Part shown: piece after piece, positions 23,713-30,696 of the stretch | How positions within the stretch are numbered: position 1 is the stretch's first letter | Layout: each line of letters starts with the position of its first letter | Assembly (NCBI GenBank): GCA_947373225.1 | Contig: CANBWX010000023.1 | Location: 1 to 34,909 of the forward strand | Length of the DNA: 34,909 bases | Direction of reading: 5' to 3' | Source: Flavobacteriaceae bacterium | GTDB taxonomy: Bacteria > Bacteroidota > Bacteroidia > Flavobacteriales > Flavobacteriaceae | Made by a program: the position numbers and the translations under genes | The notes under the pieces: generated by a model | What the model was told of the DNA's origin: nothing | What the model saw: the letters and a program-made list of their open reading frames with translations, nothing else | Database searches by the model: none

Positions 23713-24006
23713 TTATTTTGGATATTTAACAGGATTCAAATTGGTATTGAAAATAGAAACTACATAAATAGTTTTCAGTTTTTCATCTAAGCAATAAAAA
23801 AGAATAAAAGGAAATTTACGGATGGGAAGACCGTGATAATCTTTATATCGAATTTGAAAAAAAGGACTTTTGGTCAAAGTTTCGATATGCTCATCAACTA
23901 CTTGGTAAAAATATTCTCCCAATCCAGTTTGCTGGGAATCATAATAGTCTATAGCCTCTTGGATGTCAAAAATTGCTCTTGGTTCAATTACAACTTTATA
24001 AATCAT
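23713..24006 (-). CDS. RelE/ParE-family toxin
   Basis: A 97-residue protein of the type II toxin family that either cuts mRNA on the ribosome (RelE) or acts on gyrase (ParE). It begins YKVVIEPRAIFDIQEAIDYYDSQQ, with the usual first strand and two helices (FYQVVDEHIETLTKSP), then YKDYHGLPIRKFPFILFYCLDE, and ends IYVVSIFNTNLNPVKYP. That matches ParE/RelE-like plasmid stabilisation toxins. The antitoxin overlaps it by 4 bases (ATGA), which is the standard arrangement. The active residues cannot be assigned from this alone, so activity is uncertain. Confidence 0.85.
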   Translation of the reverse strand: MIYKVVIEPRAIFDIQEAIDYYDSQQTGLGEYFYQVVDEHIETLTKSPFFQIRYKDYHGLPIRKFPFILFYCLDEKLKTIYVVSIFNTNLNPVKYPK

Positions 24007-24215
24007 TTTTCAGATTTAAAACGCAGTTGTTTTTTAGCATCATTCCAAGGAATAAAATCTTCCGTTTTTGAAGTTGCCCTCCTTTCGTCCAACAAATCTT
24101 TCATTTCTTGAGTTATGGAAAATTCATTAACAACCGTTTCATAATTAAACTTTTCTATTAATTTCATAAAGAAAGTCAATTCATTGTCCGGAATATTTAA
24201 AGTGATTTGTGTCAT
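24003..24215 (-). CDS. Antitoxin of the RelE-type pair
   Basis: A 70-residue protein placed first in the pair and overlapping the toxin start by 4 bases. It starts TQITLNIPDNELTFFMKLIEKF, a short strand followed by a helix, and continues with an acidic, Lys-rich C-terminal part (SITQEMKDLLDERRATSKTEDFIPWNDAKKQLRF) that would wrap the toxin. A ribbon-helix-helix-like start is possible but not certain. It is a chromosomal module beside pepD and not on an evident mobile element. The -7 motif TAAATTTG sits 20 bases upstream. Confidence 0.8.
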   Translation of the reverse strand: MTQITLNIPDNELTFFMKLIEKFNYETVVNEFSITQEMKDLLDERRATSKTEDFIPWNDAKKQLRFKSEK

Positions 24216-24234
24216 TCTTCCTTTTATTGAAAAA

Positions 24235-24242
24235 CAAATTTA
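24235..24242 (-). promoter_or_regulatory. -7 element of the toxin-antitoxin operon
   Basis: On the minus strand this reads TAAATTTG, a full match to TAnnTTTG, with transcription likely near 24228, 13 bases before the antitoxin ATG. A -33 TTG is unclear. Confidence 0.45.
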
Positions 24243-24299
24243 CAAAAAAAGAATGCGCACTACCATTTTAATTGTTATTTTTATGCCAAAAGTAAAACC

Positions 24300-25361
24300 G
24301 TGCAACGCAAATATTTCCTTCCAATATTTTTCCTGATTCAGATTCTGATTTTGCAAATCATGCCGTTTTTTCCTGAGTTTGTAGAACGGTTTTACAGCAA
24401 TGGATTATATGTATTTATTTCGAAATTTTCGAGAATGACTTTGGGAAAAATACCGTTTTCTGTTGGTGATATTCTCTACGGAATCGTGATTATATACGTA
24501 TTGAATTCCATTTTCAAAATTAGAAAAACTTGGCGAACCCAATGGAAAAATGCAATTTTAAAAGCCTTGAGTTTTCTTTCGGTGGCGTATTTTCTGTTTC
24601 ATTTTCTGTGGGCAATGAATTATTACCGCCAACCGCTTTTCGAAAAAATGAAAATTGAACGGGATTATTCCGATGCGGATTTATTGATTTTTACCAAAAA
24701 ACTGATTGCAAAAACTAACTATATTCAAACTCAAATTACCAAAAATGATAGCCTGAAAGTGATTTTCCCCTACTCGCAAGAACAAGTTTTCGTGATGAAT
24801 TTAAACGGATATAAAACACTTTCTAAGCAATATTCGTTTTTAGAATATACGAATCCAAGCATCAAGAAATCACTTTTTAGTTTGCCGCTGACGTATATGG
24901 GTTTTGGCGGTTATTTGAATCCGTTTACCAATGAAGCTCAAATCAATTATTTGATGCCTATATATAATTCGCCTACGACATCGTGCCACGAAATGGCGCA
25001 CCAAATGGGTTTTGCAAGCGAAAGTGAATGCAATTTTATTGGATTTTTGGCTTCGGTTAAAAATGATGATTTGTATTTTAAATATTCTGGATACAGCACC
25101 GCTTTACGCTATTGTTTAGGCAATTGGCAAATTCGTGATGAAAAAGTTTTAGACGAATTACTAAAAACGGTTCATCCCGGAATCCTGAAAAACTACAAGG
25201 AAAGCGAGGATTTCTGGAAACAATATGACACCTTTATAGACAAAGGTTTTCATATTTTTTATGACAATTTCTTGAAATCAAATAATCAAAAAGACGGCAT
25301 GGAAAGCTATAGTAAATTCGTAAATTTGATGGTAAATTATTATAAAGTGGAAAAACTTTAG
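24300..25361 (+). CDS. DUF3810 family membrane protein with HEMAH motif
   Basis: A 353-residue protein of the DUF3810 family. Two or three helices lie in the first 110 residues (FLPIFFLIQILILQIMPFF, VGDILYGIVIIYVLNSIF, ALSFLSVAYFLFHFLWAM). The rest should face outward. The motif SCHEMAHQMGFASESECNFIGF fits a HExxH zinc-protease site with a downstream Glu, so a metalloprotease-like role is a family-based guess. The start is GTG at 24300: an ATG at 24283 is out of frame, and a TATTTTTA -7-like motif lies near 24276. The gene ends before a 20-base-arm inverted repeat shared with the next gene, which is convergent. Confidence 0.85.
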   Translation: MQRKYFLPIFFLIQILILQIMPFFPEFVERFYSNGLYVFISKFSRMTLGKIPFSVGDILYGIVIIYVLNSIFKIRKTWRTQWKNAILKALSFLSVAYFLFHFLWAMNYYRQPLFEKMKIERDYSDADLLIFTKKLIAKTNYIQTQITKNDSLKVIFPYSQEQVFVMNLNGYKTLSKQYSFLEYTNPSIKKSLFSLPLTYMGFGGYLNPFTNEAQINYLMPIYNSPTTSCHEMAHQMGFASESECNFIGFLASVKNDDLYFKYSGYSTALRYCLGNWQIRDEKVLDELLKTVHPGILKNYKESEDFWKQYDTFIDKGFHIFYDNFLKSNNQKDGMESYSKFVNLMVNYYKVEKL

Positions 25362-25373
25362 TCATAAAGTTTG

Positions 25374-25452
25374 AAAGTCGAAAGTCTTAAAGTAAAAAAA
25401 ATGAAGTCGAAAACTACTGAAAAAGACTTTCAACTTTAAGACTTTCGACTTT
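25374..25452. terminator. AAAGTCGAAAGTCTTAAAGT inverted repeat, probable bidirectional terminator
   Basis: AAAGTCGAAAGTCTTAAAGT at 25374-25393 and its exact reverse complement at 25433-25452 form a perfect 20-base stem over a 39-base loop, between convergent genes. It is the same repeat family as 7353-7451. No long T tract follows, so termination is likely but not textbook. Confidence 0.65.
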
Positions 25453-25461
25453 AAGACTTAA

Positions 25462-26766
25462 TCAAACTTCATCGCTCGTAAAAGCAACAAAACTTTTCTT
25501 TTTGAAAGGGCGAATGATCAATCGTCCTTCGCGATCAAAACGAATGTAATTGTAAACCCAATTCAGGAAAACTACAGTTTTATTTCTGAAACCAATTAGC
25601 GAAAATAAATGCACAAACATCCAGACAAACCAAGCGAAAACGCCACTAAACTGGTAATGTGGCAGATCGACAACGGCTTTGTTACGTCCGATGGTTGCCA
25701 TTGATCCTTTGTCGTTATATTTGAAAGCTTCCATGGGTTGTTTGGCTAATAATCTGGCCAAGTTCTCTCCCAGTAATTTCCCTTGTTGCAAAGCGGGCTG
25801 CGCCATCATGGGATGACCACGCGGATAATCTTCGAGTTCCATCATGGCAATATCACCCAGAGCAAAAATGGTATCGTAACCTATAACTTGATTGTATGGA
25901 TTTACCCGAATTCGTTTTACGTTTTCGACAAGCGATTGGGCATCAAGCCCAGCAACAATTGCACCTTTTACTCCAGCTGTCCAGATTACAGTAGCGGTTT
26001 CAAAAGTTAAATCGGAATTGGTGGTGATGGTGCGCCCGTCATAATTGGTTACGCGAACATTTTTCCAGATTTTTACTCCTAAATTAATTAAGAAATTCTC
26101 GGCTTCTTGCGATGATTTTTCACTCATAGAATCTAAAATTCTGTCACCACCTTGAACCAAATTAATTTCCATTTTGGCAATATCGAGATCGGGATAATCT
26201 TTCTGGAGAATTTCTCTTTTCATTTCTGCTAAAGCTCCTGCAAGCTCCACTCCTGTTGGTCCGCCACCTACGAGTACAAAATTGATTAGACTATTTTTTT
26301 CGGCGCTGTCTTTTATAAGAACCGCTTGCTCAAAATTTTCGAGAATCAAACTTCGGATATTAAGCGATTGCGGAATGGTTTTCATCGCCATGGAGTTACG
26401 CTCGATGTCTTTGTTACCAAAATAATTGGTTTTGGAACCTGTGGCAATCACGAGATAATCATAACTAAGATCGCCAATTTCGGCAATGACTTTTTTATTT
26501 TCGGTGTCAATTTCTTTAACGGAAGTCAATCTAAAGTAGAAATCGTCGAATTCCTGAATGACTTTCCGGATTGGATAAGCAATGGAACCGGCTTCGAGTC
26601 CGCCAGTGGCGACTTGGTATAATAAAGGTTGAAAGGTGTGGTAATTGTGTTTGTCGAGAAGAACGACTTGTACGTTTTTGTTTCGGAGTTGTTTCGCCAA
26701 TGCAATTCCTGCGAAACCGCCGCCGATGATTACTATTCTAGGATTTGATGATTGTGGGATGTTCAT
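25462..26766 (-). CDS. Type II NADH dehydrogenase (NDH-2)
   Basis: A flavoprotein that oxidises NADH and reduces quinone at the membrane without pumping ions. The FAD-binding motif is VIIGGGFAGIALAKQL near 10, and the NADH-binding motif is FVLVGGGPTGVELAGALAEM near 165. IFALGDIAMM is the second FAD contact, and GHPMMAQPALQQGKLLGENL is the quinone and FAD site helix. The hydrophobic FAWFVWMFVHLFSLIGF region near 375-395 would seat it on the membrane. Length 434 is usual. It is alone in its unit, convergent with DUF3810 and divergent from the sigma factor. A TACATTTG -7 match lies at 26785-26792. Confidence 0.93.
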   Translation of the reverse strand: MNIPQSSNPRIVIIGGGFAGIALAKQLRNKNVQVVLLDKHNYHTFQPLLYQVATGGLEAGSIAYPIRKVIQEFDDFYFRLTSVKEIDTENKKVIAEIGDLSYDYLVIATGSKTNYFGNKDIERNSMAMKTIPQSLNIRSLILENFEQAVLIKDSAEKNSLINFVLVGGGPTGVELAGALAEMKREILQKDYPDLDIAKMEINLVQGGDRILDSMSEKSSQEAENFLINLGVKIWKNVRVTNYDGRTITTNSDLTFETATVIWTAGVKGAIVAGLDAQSLVENVKRIRVNPYNQVIGYDTIFALGDIAMMELEDYPRGHPMMAQPALQQGKLLGENLARLLAKQPMEAFKYNDKGSMATIGRNKAVVDLPHYQFSGVFAWFVWMFVHLFSLIGFRNKTVVFLNWVYNYIRFDREGRLIIRPFKKKSFVAFTSDEV

Positions 26767-26784
26767 ATTATTGTCGTTGATTTA

Positions 26785-26792
26785 CAAATGTA
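26785..26792 (-). promoter_or_regulatory. -7 element of the NDH-2 gene
   Basis: On the minus strand TACATTTG is a full match to TAnnTTTG, 18 bases before the ATG at 26766. No clear TTG at -33. Confidence 0.5.
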
Positions 26793-26852
26793 CGAATTAT
26801 ATGAACTAAAGATTTTTCCGGAGAGTTTATTAGAAAAATAAACGAGGTAAAA

Positions 26853-26912
26853 TAGCCCCGATTGTAGTGGAAATCCCACGCTTTTTGCGTGGATTGCAAC
26901 GGAAAGCGGGAC
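26853..26912. other. Structured element between NDH-2 and the sigma factor
   Basis: CCACGC and GCGTGG form a perfect inner hairpin with a TTTTT loop (26876-26892). It extends outward past a bulged C, and outer CCCG (26857-26860) pairs with CGGG (26107 plus 800, that is 26907-26910). GATTGTAGTGGAAAT on the left and GATTGCAACGGAAAGC on the right are similar arms. It is GC-richer than its surroundings. It could be a dispersed repeat or a small structured RNA. Confidence 0.55.
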
Positions 26913-26936
26913 AACTGCTGATTTGAACTGCAAATT

Positions 26937-26966
26937 TTGTGCTCCCAATAAAAAATACGTATTTTG
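26937..26966 (+). promoter_or_regulatory. Promoter of the ECF sigma factor gene
   Basis: TTG at 26937-26939, a 20-base spacer and TATTTTG at 26960-26966, one base short of TAnnTTTG. It lies after a possible upstream ATG at 26923 and before the ATG at 27001, which supports the latter. Confidence 0.5.
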
Positions 26967-27000
26967 TAACAAAATATACTTTTTGCCCACTAATACAATT

Positions 27001-27495
27001 ATGAAGGACGCTTTAGAACAATCTTTTGTGCAGCAATTGAAGACCAATCAGAATATAATCCACAAGATTTGTAGGTTGTATACGAATGGCGATGATGCGC
27101 ATAAGGATTTGTTTCAGGAGATTACGATTCAGTTATGGAAGGCTTTTCCGAAGTTTCGTGGCGACAGTAAATTTTCGACTTGGGCGTATCGCGTGGCGCT
27201 AAATACCGCGATTACTTTGTACCGAAAAAGTACGCGCACGGTGCAAACAGTAGATTATGAAAAGCATCAGTTTTTTATAAGCCAAGAGGATTATAATTAT
27301 GAGGAGGAAGAACAACTGAAGCTCATGTATCAGGCTGTTTACCAACTAAACGACATAGAAAAAGCCCTAATTTTTATGTATCTTGAAGACAAGGATTATA
27401 CGGAAATATCGGAAACTTTGGGGATTAGCGAGGTAAATGCGCGGGTGAAAATGAATAGAATTAAAGGGAAATTAAAAAAAATATTAAATCCTTAA
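27001..27495 (+). CDS. ECF-type RNA polymerase sigma factor
   Basis: A small sigma-70 family factor (164 residues) that directs RNA polymerase to a special promoter set. Region 2 is visible as DLFQEITIQLWKAFPKFRGDSKFSTWAYRVALNTAI (the core-binding and -10 recognition helices). Region 4 is IEKALIFMYLEDKDYTEISETLGISEVNARVKMNRIKGKLK, the helix-turn-helix for the -35. The frame continues up to 26923, but those residues come from the structured element and promoter, so ATG at 27001 is the start. The next gene (27590) codes for a membrane protein that may act as its partner. Target genes cannot be seen here. Confidence 0.92.
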   Translation: MKDALEQSFVQQLKTNQNIIHKICRLYTNGDDAHKDLFQEITIQLWKAFPKFRGDSKFSTWAYRVALNTAITLYRKSTRTVQTVDYEKHQFFISQEDYNYEEEEQLKLMYQAVYQLNDIEKALIFMYLEDKDYTEISETLGISEVNARVKMNRIKGKLKKILNP

Positions 27496-27589
27496 CGATT
27501 ATGAAATCGCCACAAAATACAAGTTTGCAAAGCAAACACAAAAAAAGGCGATACCATAAATGACCAATGGAAAATTAAATTTTACATTT

Positions 27590-28192
27590 ATGAAAGAGCT
27601 GGATTTATTAAAGAAAGATTGGCAAAAAAACGATGCTTTCGAGCAGGTTTCGGAAAAGGATATTTACACGATGTTGCACAAAAAATCATCATCGGTGGTG
27701 AAGTGGATTTTGATTGTGAGTATTTTGGAATTTGTAGTTTTGAATGGGATTGGCTTATTATTTCCTGATGACCATTTACCTCCATATTTATCCAAGATGG
27801 AATACTATTTGGATATCTTACAAATAATTAGTTATGGTGTTACTTTCTTTTTTATACATTTATTTTACAGAAATTATCGTTCCATTTCATCAACTTCTTC
27901 TTCTAAAAACTTGATGGAAACCATTTTGAAAACTAGAAAAACGGTTCAATATTATATTGGATATAATCTTGCATATATTGTATTAATGTTTTCTGCTGGA
28001 TTCATTTCAGCAATACTTGAAGACCCAATTGTTAGCCAAAAAATAGCAACCCATAAAATTATTTACTTAGTACTATTTTTATTTGTTTTAATTGTAGCTG
28101 GAATTGTTTGGTTGTTCTACCGATTAATATATGGTTTTCTTCTAAAAAAATTGAAAAGGAATTACGAGGAATTAAAGAAAATAGATTTATAA
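27590..28192 (+). CDS. Hypothetical membrane protein downstream of the sigma factor
   Basis: A protein of 200 residues with a cytoplasmic N-terminus (MKELDLLKKDWQKNDAFEQVSEKDIYTMLHKKSS) and about four membrane helices (VVKWILIVSILEFVVLNGIGLLF, ILQIISYGVTFFFIHLFY, YYIGYNLAYIVLMFSAGFI, IYLVLFLFVLIVAGIVWLFY). It lies 95 bases behind the sigma factor in the same direction, which is the usual position of an anti-sigma gene. The N-terminal helical part might hold the sigma, but it lacks a recognised zinc anti-sigma motif. An ATG at 27560 is in frame; 27590 is preferred because MKELDLLKKDW is a natural start. Confidence 0.78.
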   Translation: MKELDLLKKDWQKNDAFEQVSEKDIYTMLHKKSSSVVKWILIVSILEFVVLNGIGLLFPDDHLPPYLSKMEYYLDILQIISYGVTFFFIHLFYRNYRSISSTSSSKNLMETILKTRKTVQYYIGYNLAYIVLMFSAGFISAILEDPIVSQKIATHKIIYLVLFLFVLIVAGIVWLFYRLIYGFLLKKLKRNYEELKKIDL

Positions 28193-28220
28193 AAAAAGAG
28201 GCTTTTGAAGCCTCTTTTTT
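28192..28220. terminator. Bidirectional terminator between the membrane gene and acyltransferase
   Basis: A perfect 13-base stem, AAAAAAGAGGCTT with loop TTG and its reverse complement, with T-runs on both sides. It serves both converging genes and begins at the last base of the membrane protein gene's stop codon. Confidence 0.9.
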
Positions 28221-28226
28221 ATGAAT

Positions 28227-29036
28227 TTAATATTCCCATTTTCTTAATTTGTTCAGTTCTTCGGCTGATTTTATTTCTTCAACAGGAATTACTTTCAGGA
28301 AAGAAGGATGCTGCTCGATGGCATATTCTATTTTTTCGACAATTTGGTCAATAGTGTCATTGTCATAATCAATTTCTAAAGGCGGCTTGACGATGAAGGA
28401 TTGCAAAATATCTTTCTTTTTTAATCGAAGCCCTTTTTTATCAAACGAACGACGAAATCCGTCAATCACGATAGGCACTACAATTGGGCGGTGTTGCTGA
28501 ATAATATGAGCTGTTCCTTTACGAACGGGTTTGAATGATTTGGTTGTTCCTTGCGGAAAAGTAATTACCCAACCATCATTCAATGCGATTTTTATATTTT
28601 CGGTGTCGTTAGGATTCACATCGCGTTTTTCGGTTACGTCTTTACCACAAGAACGCCAGGTTCTTTCTACGGTTATAGCACCAATATAGGATAAGATTCT
28701 AGGTAATAAACCAGCTTCCATAGTCTCTTTGGCAGCTACATAATAAATATTCATTTTGGGTTGCCAAATATATCCAAGGTTTTTTATAGAATCCTGACGA
28801 CCGCTTAAACTGGCATTAAAAACGTGAAACATGGCCACTACATCTGCAAAATAAGTTTGATGATTTGAGATAAAAAGTACGTTTGTATCTGGTAAATTCC
28901 TGATAATCTCGGAACCTTCGATTTGCAAATCATTAAATCCTCTATAACGCCTATGAGTTAATACCGCAAAAATTCGGATTAACCATTTTTTTAAAAATAG
29001 AATATGACCAAAAGGATTTCTCTTAAATAATCCCAT
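28227..29036 (-). CDS. PlsC-like lysophospholipid acyltransferase
   Basis: A membrane-bound enzyme that adds an acyl chain to a lysophospholipid, most likely 1-acyl-glycerol-3-phosphate in phospholipid synthesis. Visible motifs are NVLFISNHQTYFADVVAMF near 55, the acyltransferase motif I; a Gly-Arg stretch (SLSGRQDSIK); FPQGTTKS near 165, motif III with Gln for Glu; and RPIVVPIVIDGFRRSF. The spacing H-x5-D in NHQTYFAD is one residue longer than the classical H-x4-D. This may be a variant of the family rather than a loss of activity. Length 269 is normal. The gene is a single unit between a bidirectional terminator and a TACGTTTG -7 match. Confidence 0.85.
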   Translation of the reverse strand: MGLFKRNPFGHILFLKKWLIRIFAVLTHRRYRGFNDLQIEGSEIIRNLPDTNVLFISNHQTYFADVVAMFHVFNASLSGRQDSIKNLGYIWQPKMNIYYVAAKETMEAGLLPRILSYIGAITVERTWRSCGKDVTEKRDVNPNDTENIKIALNDGWVITFPQGTTKSFKPVRKGTAHIIQQHRPIVVPIVIDGFRRSFDKKGLRLKKKDILQSFIVKPPLEIDYDNDTIDQIVEKIEYAIEQHPSFLKVIPVEEIKSAEELNKLRKWEY

Positions 29037-29065
29037 AAAAATGTATTTTTTGTAAAATTGGATTA

Positions 29066-29073
29066 CAAACGTA
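29066..29073 (-). promoter_or_regulatory. -7 element of the acyltransferase gene
   Basis: On the minus strand TACGTTTG is a full match to TAnnTTTG, 29 bases before the ATG. A -33 TTG is not obvious. Confidence 0.5.
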
Positions 29074-29086
29074 CGAAAATAATAAT

Positions 29087-29725
29087 TTAAAGCACCTTTT
29101 TAAACACTTCTTTCAATTCACTCAGCATCATTGCTGTGGCACCCCAAACGATATGTTCATCGATTTTGAAAGCTGGAATACTAATATTTTTAGCATAAGA
29201 AGTCGTCATTTTTGTATTTATTAGTATTTCGTCATCTAAAAAAACGGACAATGGCAATTCGATTATTTTTGCCACTTCATTAACATCAGGATTAAAAACC
29301 AGTTTCTCTTTGCAAATTCCCAGAAAAGGATACACCATAAAATTGCTTGGCGGAATATAAATCCGTGTAAAAGGCATTATTATTTGAATATTTTCGGGGT
29401 GAATACCAATTTCTTCGTGGGTTTCACGCAAAGCCGTATTTTCGAATATCAGATCTTCAATTTCATATTTTCCGCCTGGAAAAGCAATCTGTGCCGAATG
29501 AACGCCTTCGTAGGAATTCCGAACAATGAGAACCAAATGGGTTTTACCGTTTTTAGGATAAAACAACATCATTACGGCCGCATTTTTGGGGTTTTTCTTT
29601 TCGATTTCGATAGTATTCAACTCAAGAATTCGTTCCAACGGTGCCATTTTATAATGCGCTTCACTAGCGGGAAGTTCAACTTGGATTAATTTTGGAACAT
29701 ATTCTAAAAAATCTTGAAAATTCAT
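29087..29725 (-). CDS. NUDIX hydrolase, CoA pyrophosphatase-like
   Basis: A hydrolase that splits nucleoside diphosphate linkages, most like CoA pyrophosphatases (NudL type). The CoA motif LIVRNSYEGVHSAQIAFPGG is followed by the Nudix box G-K-Y-E-I-E-D...RETHEEIGI (about 80-105). The acidic residues at the start of the box match the NudL arrangement rather than MutT. The C-terminus carries an elongated strand region. The frame reads up to a TTG at 29731, but MNFQDFLEYVPKLI from the ATG at 29725 is a natural start (212 residues). Neighbour genes do not help with function. Its 5' end overlaps a + strand promoter for the next gene. Confidence 0.9.
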   Translation of the reverse strand: MNFQDFLEYVPKLIQVELPASEAHYKMAPLERILELNTIEIEKKNPKNAAVMMLFYPKNGKTHLVLIVRNSYEGVHSAQIAFPGGKYEIEDLIFENTALRETHEEIGIHPENIQIIMPFTRIYIPPSNFMVYPFLGICKEKLVFNPDVNEVAKIIELPLSVFLDDEILINTKMTTSYAKNISIPAFKIDEHIVWGATAMMLSELKEVFKKVL

Positions 29726-29743
29726 AATCAAAGTCTATTTTTG
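29714..29743 (+). promoter_or_regulatory. Promoter of the DUF4268 gene
   Basis: TTG at 29714-29716, a 19-base spacer and TATTTTTG at 29736-29743. The start would be near 29750, giving a leader of about 75 bases to the ATG at 29826. It overlaps the first codons of the divergent NUDIX gene. Confidence 0.7.
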
Positions 29744-29825
29744 CAAACCGAAAGGTTTTATAAAAGTAGTTTATAAAAATGCTTTTTACAAATTTACTAT
29801 AGTTAAATTAAATCAACTTATTACA

Positions 29826-30269
29826 ATGTATAGCAAAGAAGAAGCTCAAAAATTGAAACGTGAATTCTGGGTTGCTTTCGCCGAAAGTTATCCTAGAAAA
29901 TGGGTTTTATACGATACTAAAATCAAGGATTTTTCTTTTAAATTTTATGTTGATAACAAAAAAGCACAAGTTTTAATTGATATTGAACATCGAAATGATG
30001 ACACCCGAAAAATCTATTTCGAGAAACTGGAATCCTTAAAAACCATATTAGAAGACGATTTTATAAAAGATCTCGTTTTCGAGAAAGACTTTGTTTTAGA
30101 AAACGGAAAAACCATCAGCCGAGTTTGGGTCGAAAAACTGGGCGTAAGCGTGAGCAACAGAAACTATTGGAATGAAATTTTCGATTTCTTCAACGAAAAT
30201 ATGAACGCTACCGAAATGTTCTATTTAGAATATGGAGATTACATTCGGGATTTAGAAATGAACACTTAA
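29826..30269 (+). CDS. DUF4268 family protein
   Basis: A cytoplasmic protein of 147 residues of the DUF4268 family, which often occurs alone or as a C-terminal part of restriction-related proteins. It starts MYSKEEAQKLKREFWVAFAESYPRKW and has FSFKFYVDNKKAQVLIDIEHRND, then LEDDFIKDLVFEKDF and VWVEKLGVSVSNRNYWNEIFDFF, mainly strands with charged helices. No catalytic residues can be named. It has its own promoter and a long hairpin downstream, so it is a single-gene unit. The family call is from memory and should be checked by search. Confidence 0.8.
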   Translation: MYSKEEAQKLKREFWVAFAESYPRKWVLYDTKIKDFSFKFYVDNKKAQVLIDIEHRNDDTRKIYFEKLESLKTILEDDFIKDLVFEKDFVLENGKTISRVWVEKLGVSVSNRNYWNEIFDFFNENMNATEMFYLEYGDYIRDLEMNT

Positions 30270-30308
30270 GTAAATCACTTTGGACTTGAAGTCAATACTT
30301 TCGGTTTA

Positions 30309-30330
30309 GCAGACTGAAATCTGCATGCTA
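30309..30330. repeat. Small CAGACTGAAATCTG hairpin
   Basis: GCAGA and TCTGC pair around CTGAAA, with AGCA/TGCT flanks. CTGAAATCTG is the core word of the repeat family seen at 10643, 14508 and 22070. Confidence 0.65.
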
Positions 30331-30339
30331 AAAAATCAA

Positions 30340-30404
30340 ACCGCAAATTTGCATATTTATAAAACCCATAAAGGAAAAATAATTTGCGAATTTGCGGTCT
30401 TTTT
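30340..30404. terminator. Bidirectional terminator between DUF4268 and DUF3820 genes
   Basis: ACCGCAAATTTGC at 30340-30352 pairs with 30386-30398 with one T-G pair, over a 33-base loop, and CTTTTTA follows. It lies between convergent genes. Confidence 0.75.
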
Positions 30405-30406
30405 AT

Positions 30407-30637
30407 TTATGGTTTTGGATACCGTTTTCTAATATTTCGTATTAACTCTTCGAGACCGTTAAGTTTTAGTTCATAAACCAGTTGTAATTGTTCCCCTAAT
30501 TCTCCTTTCGGAAATCCTTTATTAGAATACCAAACCACGTAATACTCGGGTAAATCGATAAGATGTTTGCCCTCATATTTGCCAAAAGGCATTTTTGTAT
30601 GAGCTAATTTGATGAGTTGTTTTTGGTTTTGATCCAA
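30407..30637 (-). CDS. DUF3820 family small protein
   Basis: A 76-residue cytoplasmic protein of the DUF3820 family, which is described in databases as a putative quorum-sensing-regulated virulence factor without firm function. The core LAHTKMPFGKYEGKHLIDLPEYYVVWYSNKGFPKGELGEQLQLVYELK is the family pattern (MPFGKYKG...LPEYLVWF). It is followed by a Lys/Arg-rich end. It sits between the terminator at 30340 and a secreted unknown protein. Good family match, no known role. Confidence 0.9.
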   Translation of the reverse strand: MDQNQKQLIKLAHTKMPFGKYEGKHLIDLPEYYVVWYSNKGFPKGELGEQLQLVYELKLNGLEELIRNIRKRYPKP

Positions 30638-30696
30638 GAGGAAAAGTTTAAGGTTTGTATTTTGACATGAAAATTGATACTGCTATTTGTAGATAT

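Noticed and set aside
23713..24215. Toxin-antitoxin pair as a sign of a mobile island
   Set aside because: No integrase, transposase, attachment repeats or tRNA lie nearby, and flanking genes are housekeeping.
26923..27000. Longer N-terminus of the sigma factor
   Set aside because: It overlaps a probable promoter and is not like sigma region 2; ATG at 27001 gives normal ECF length.
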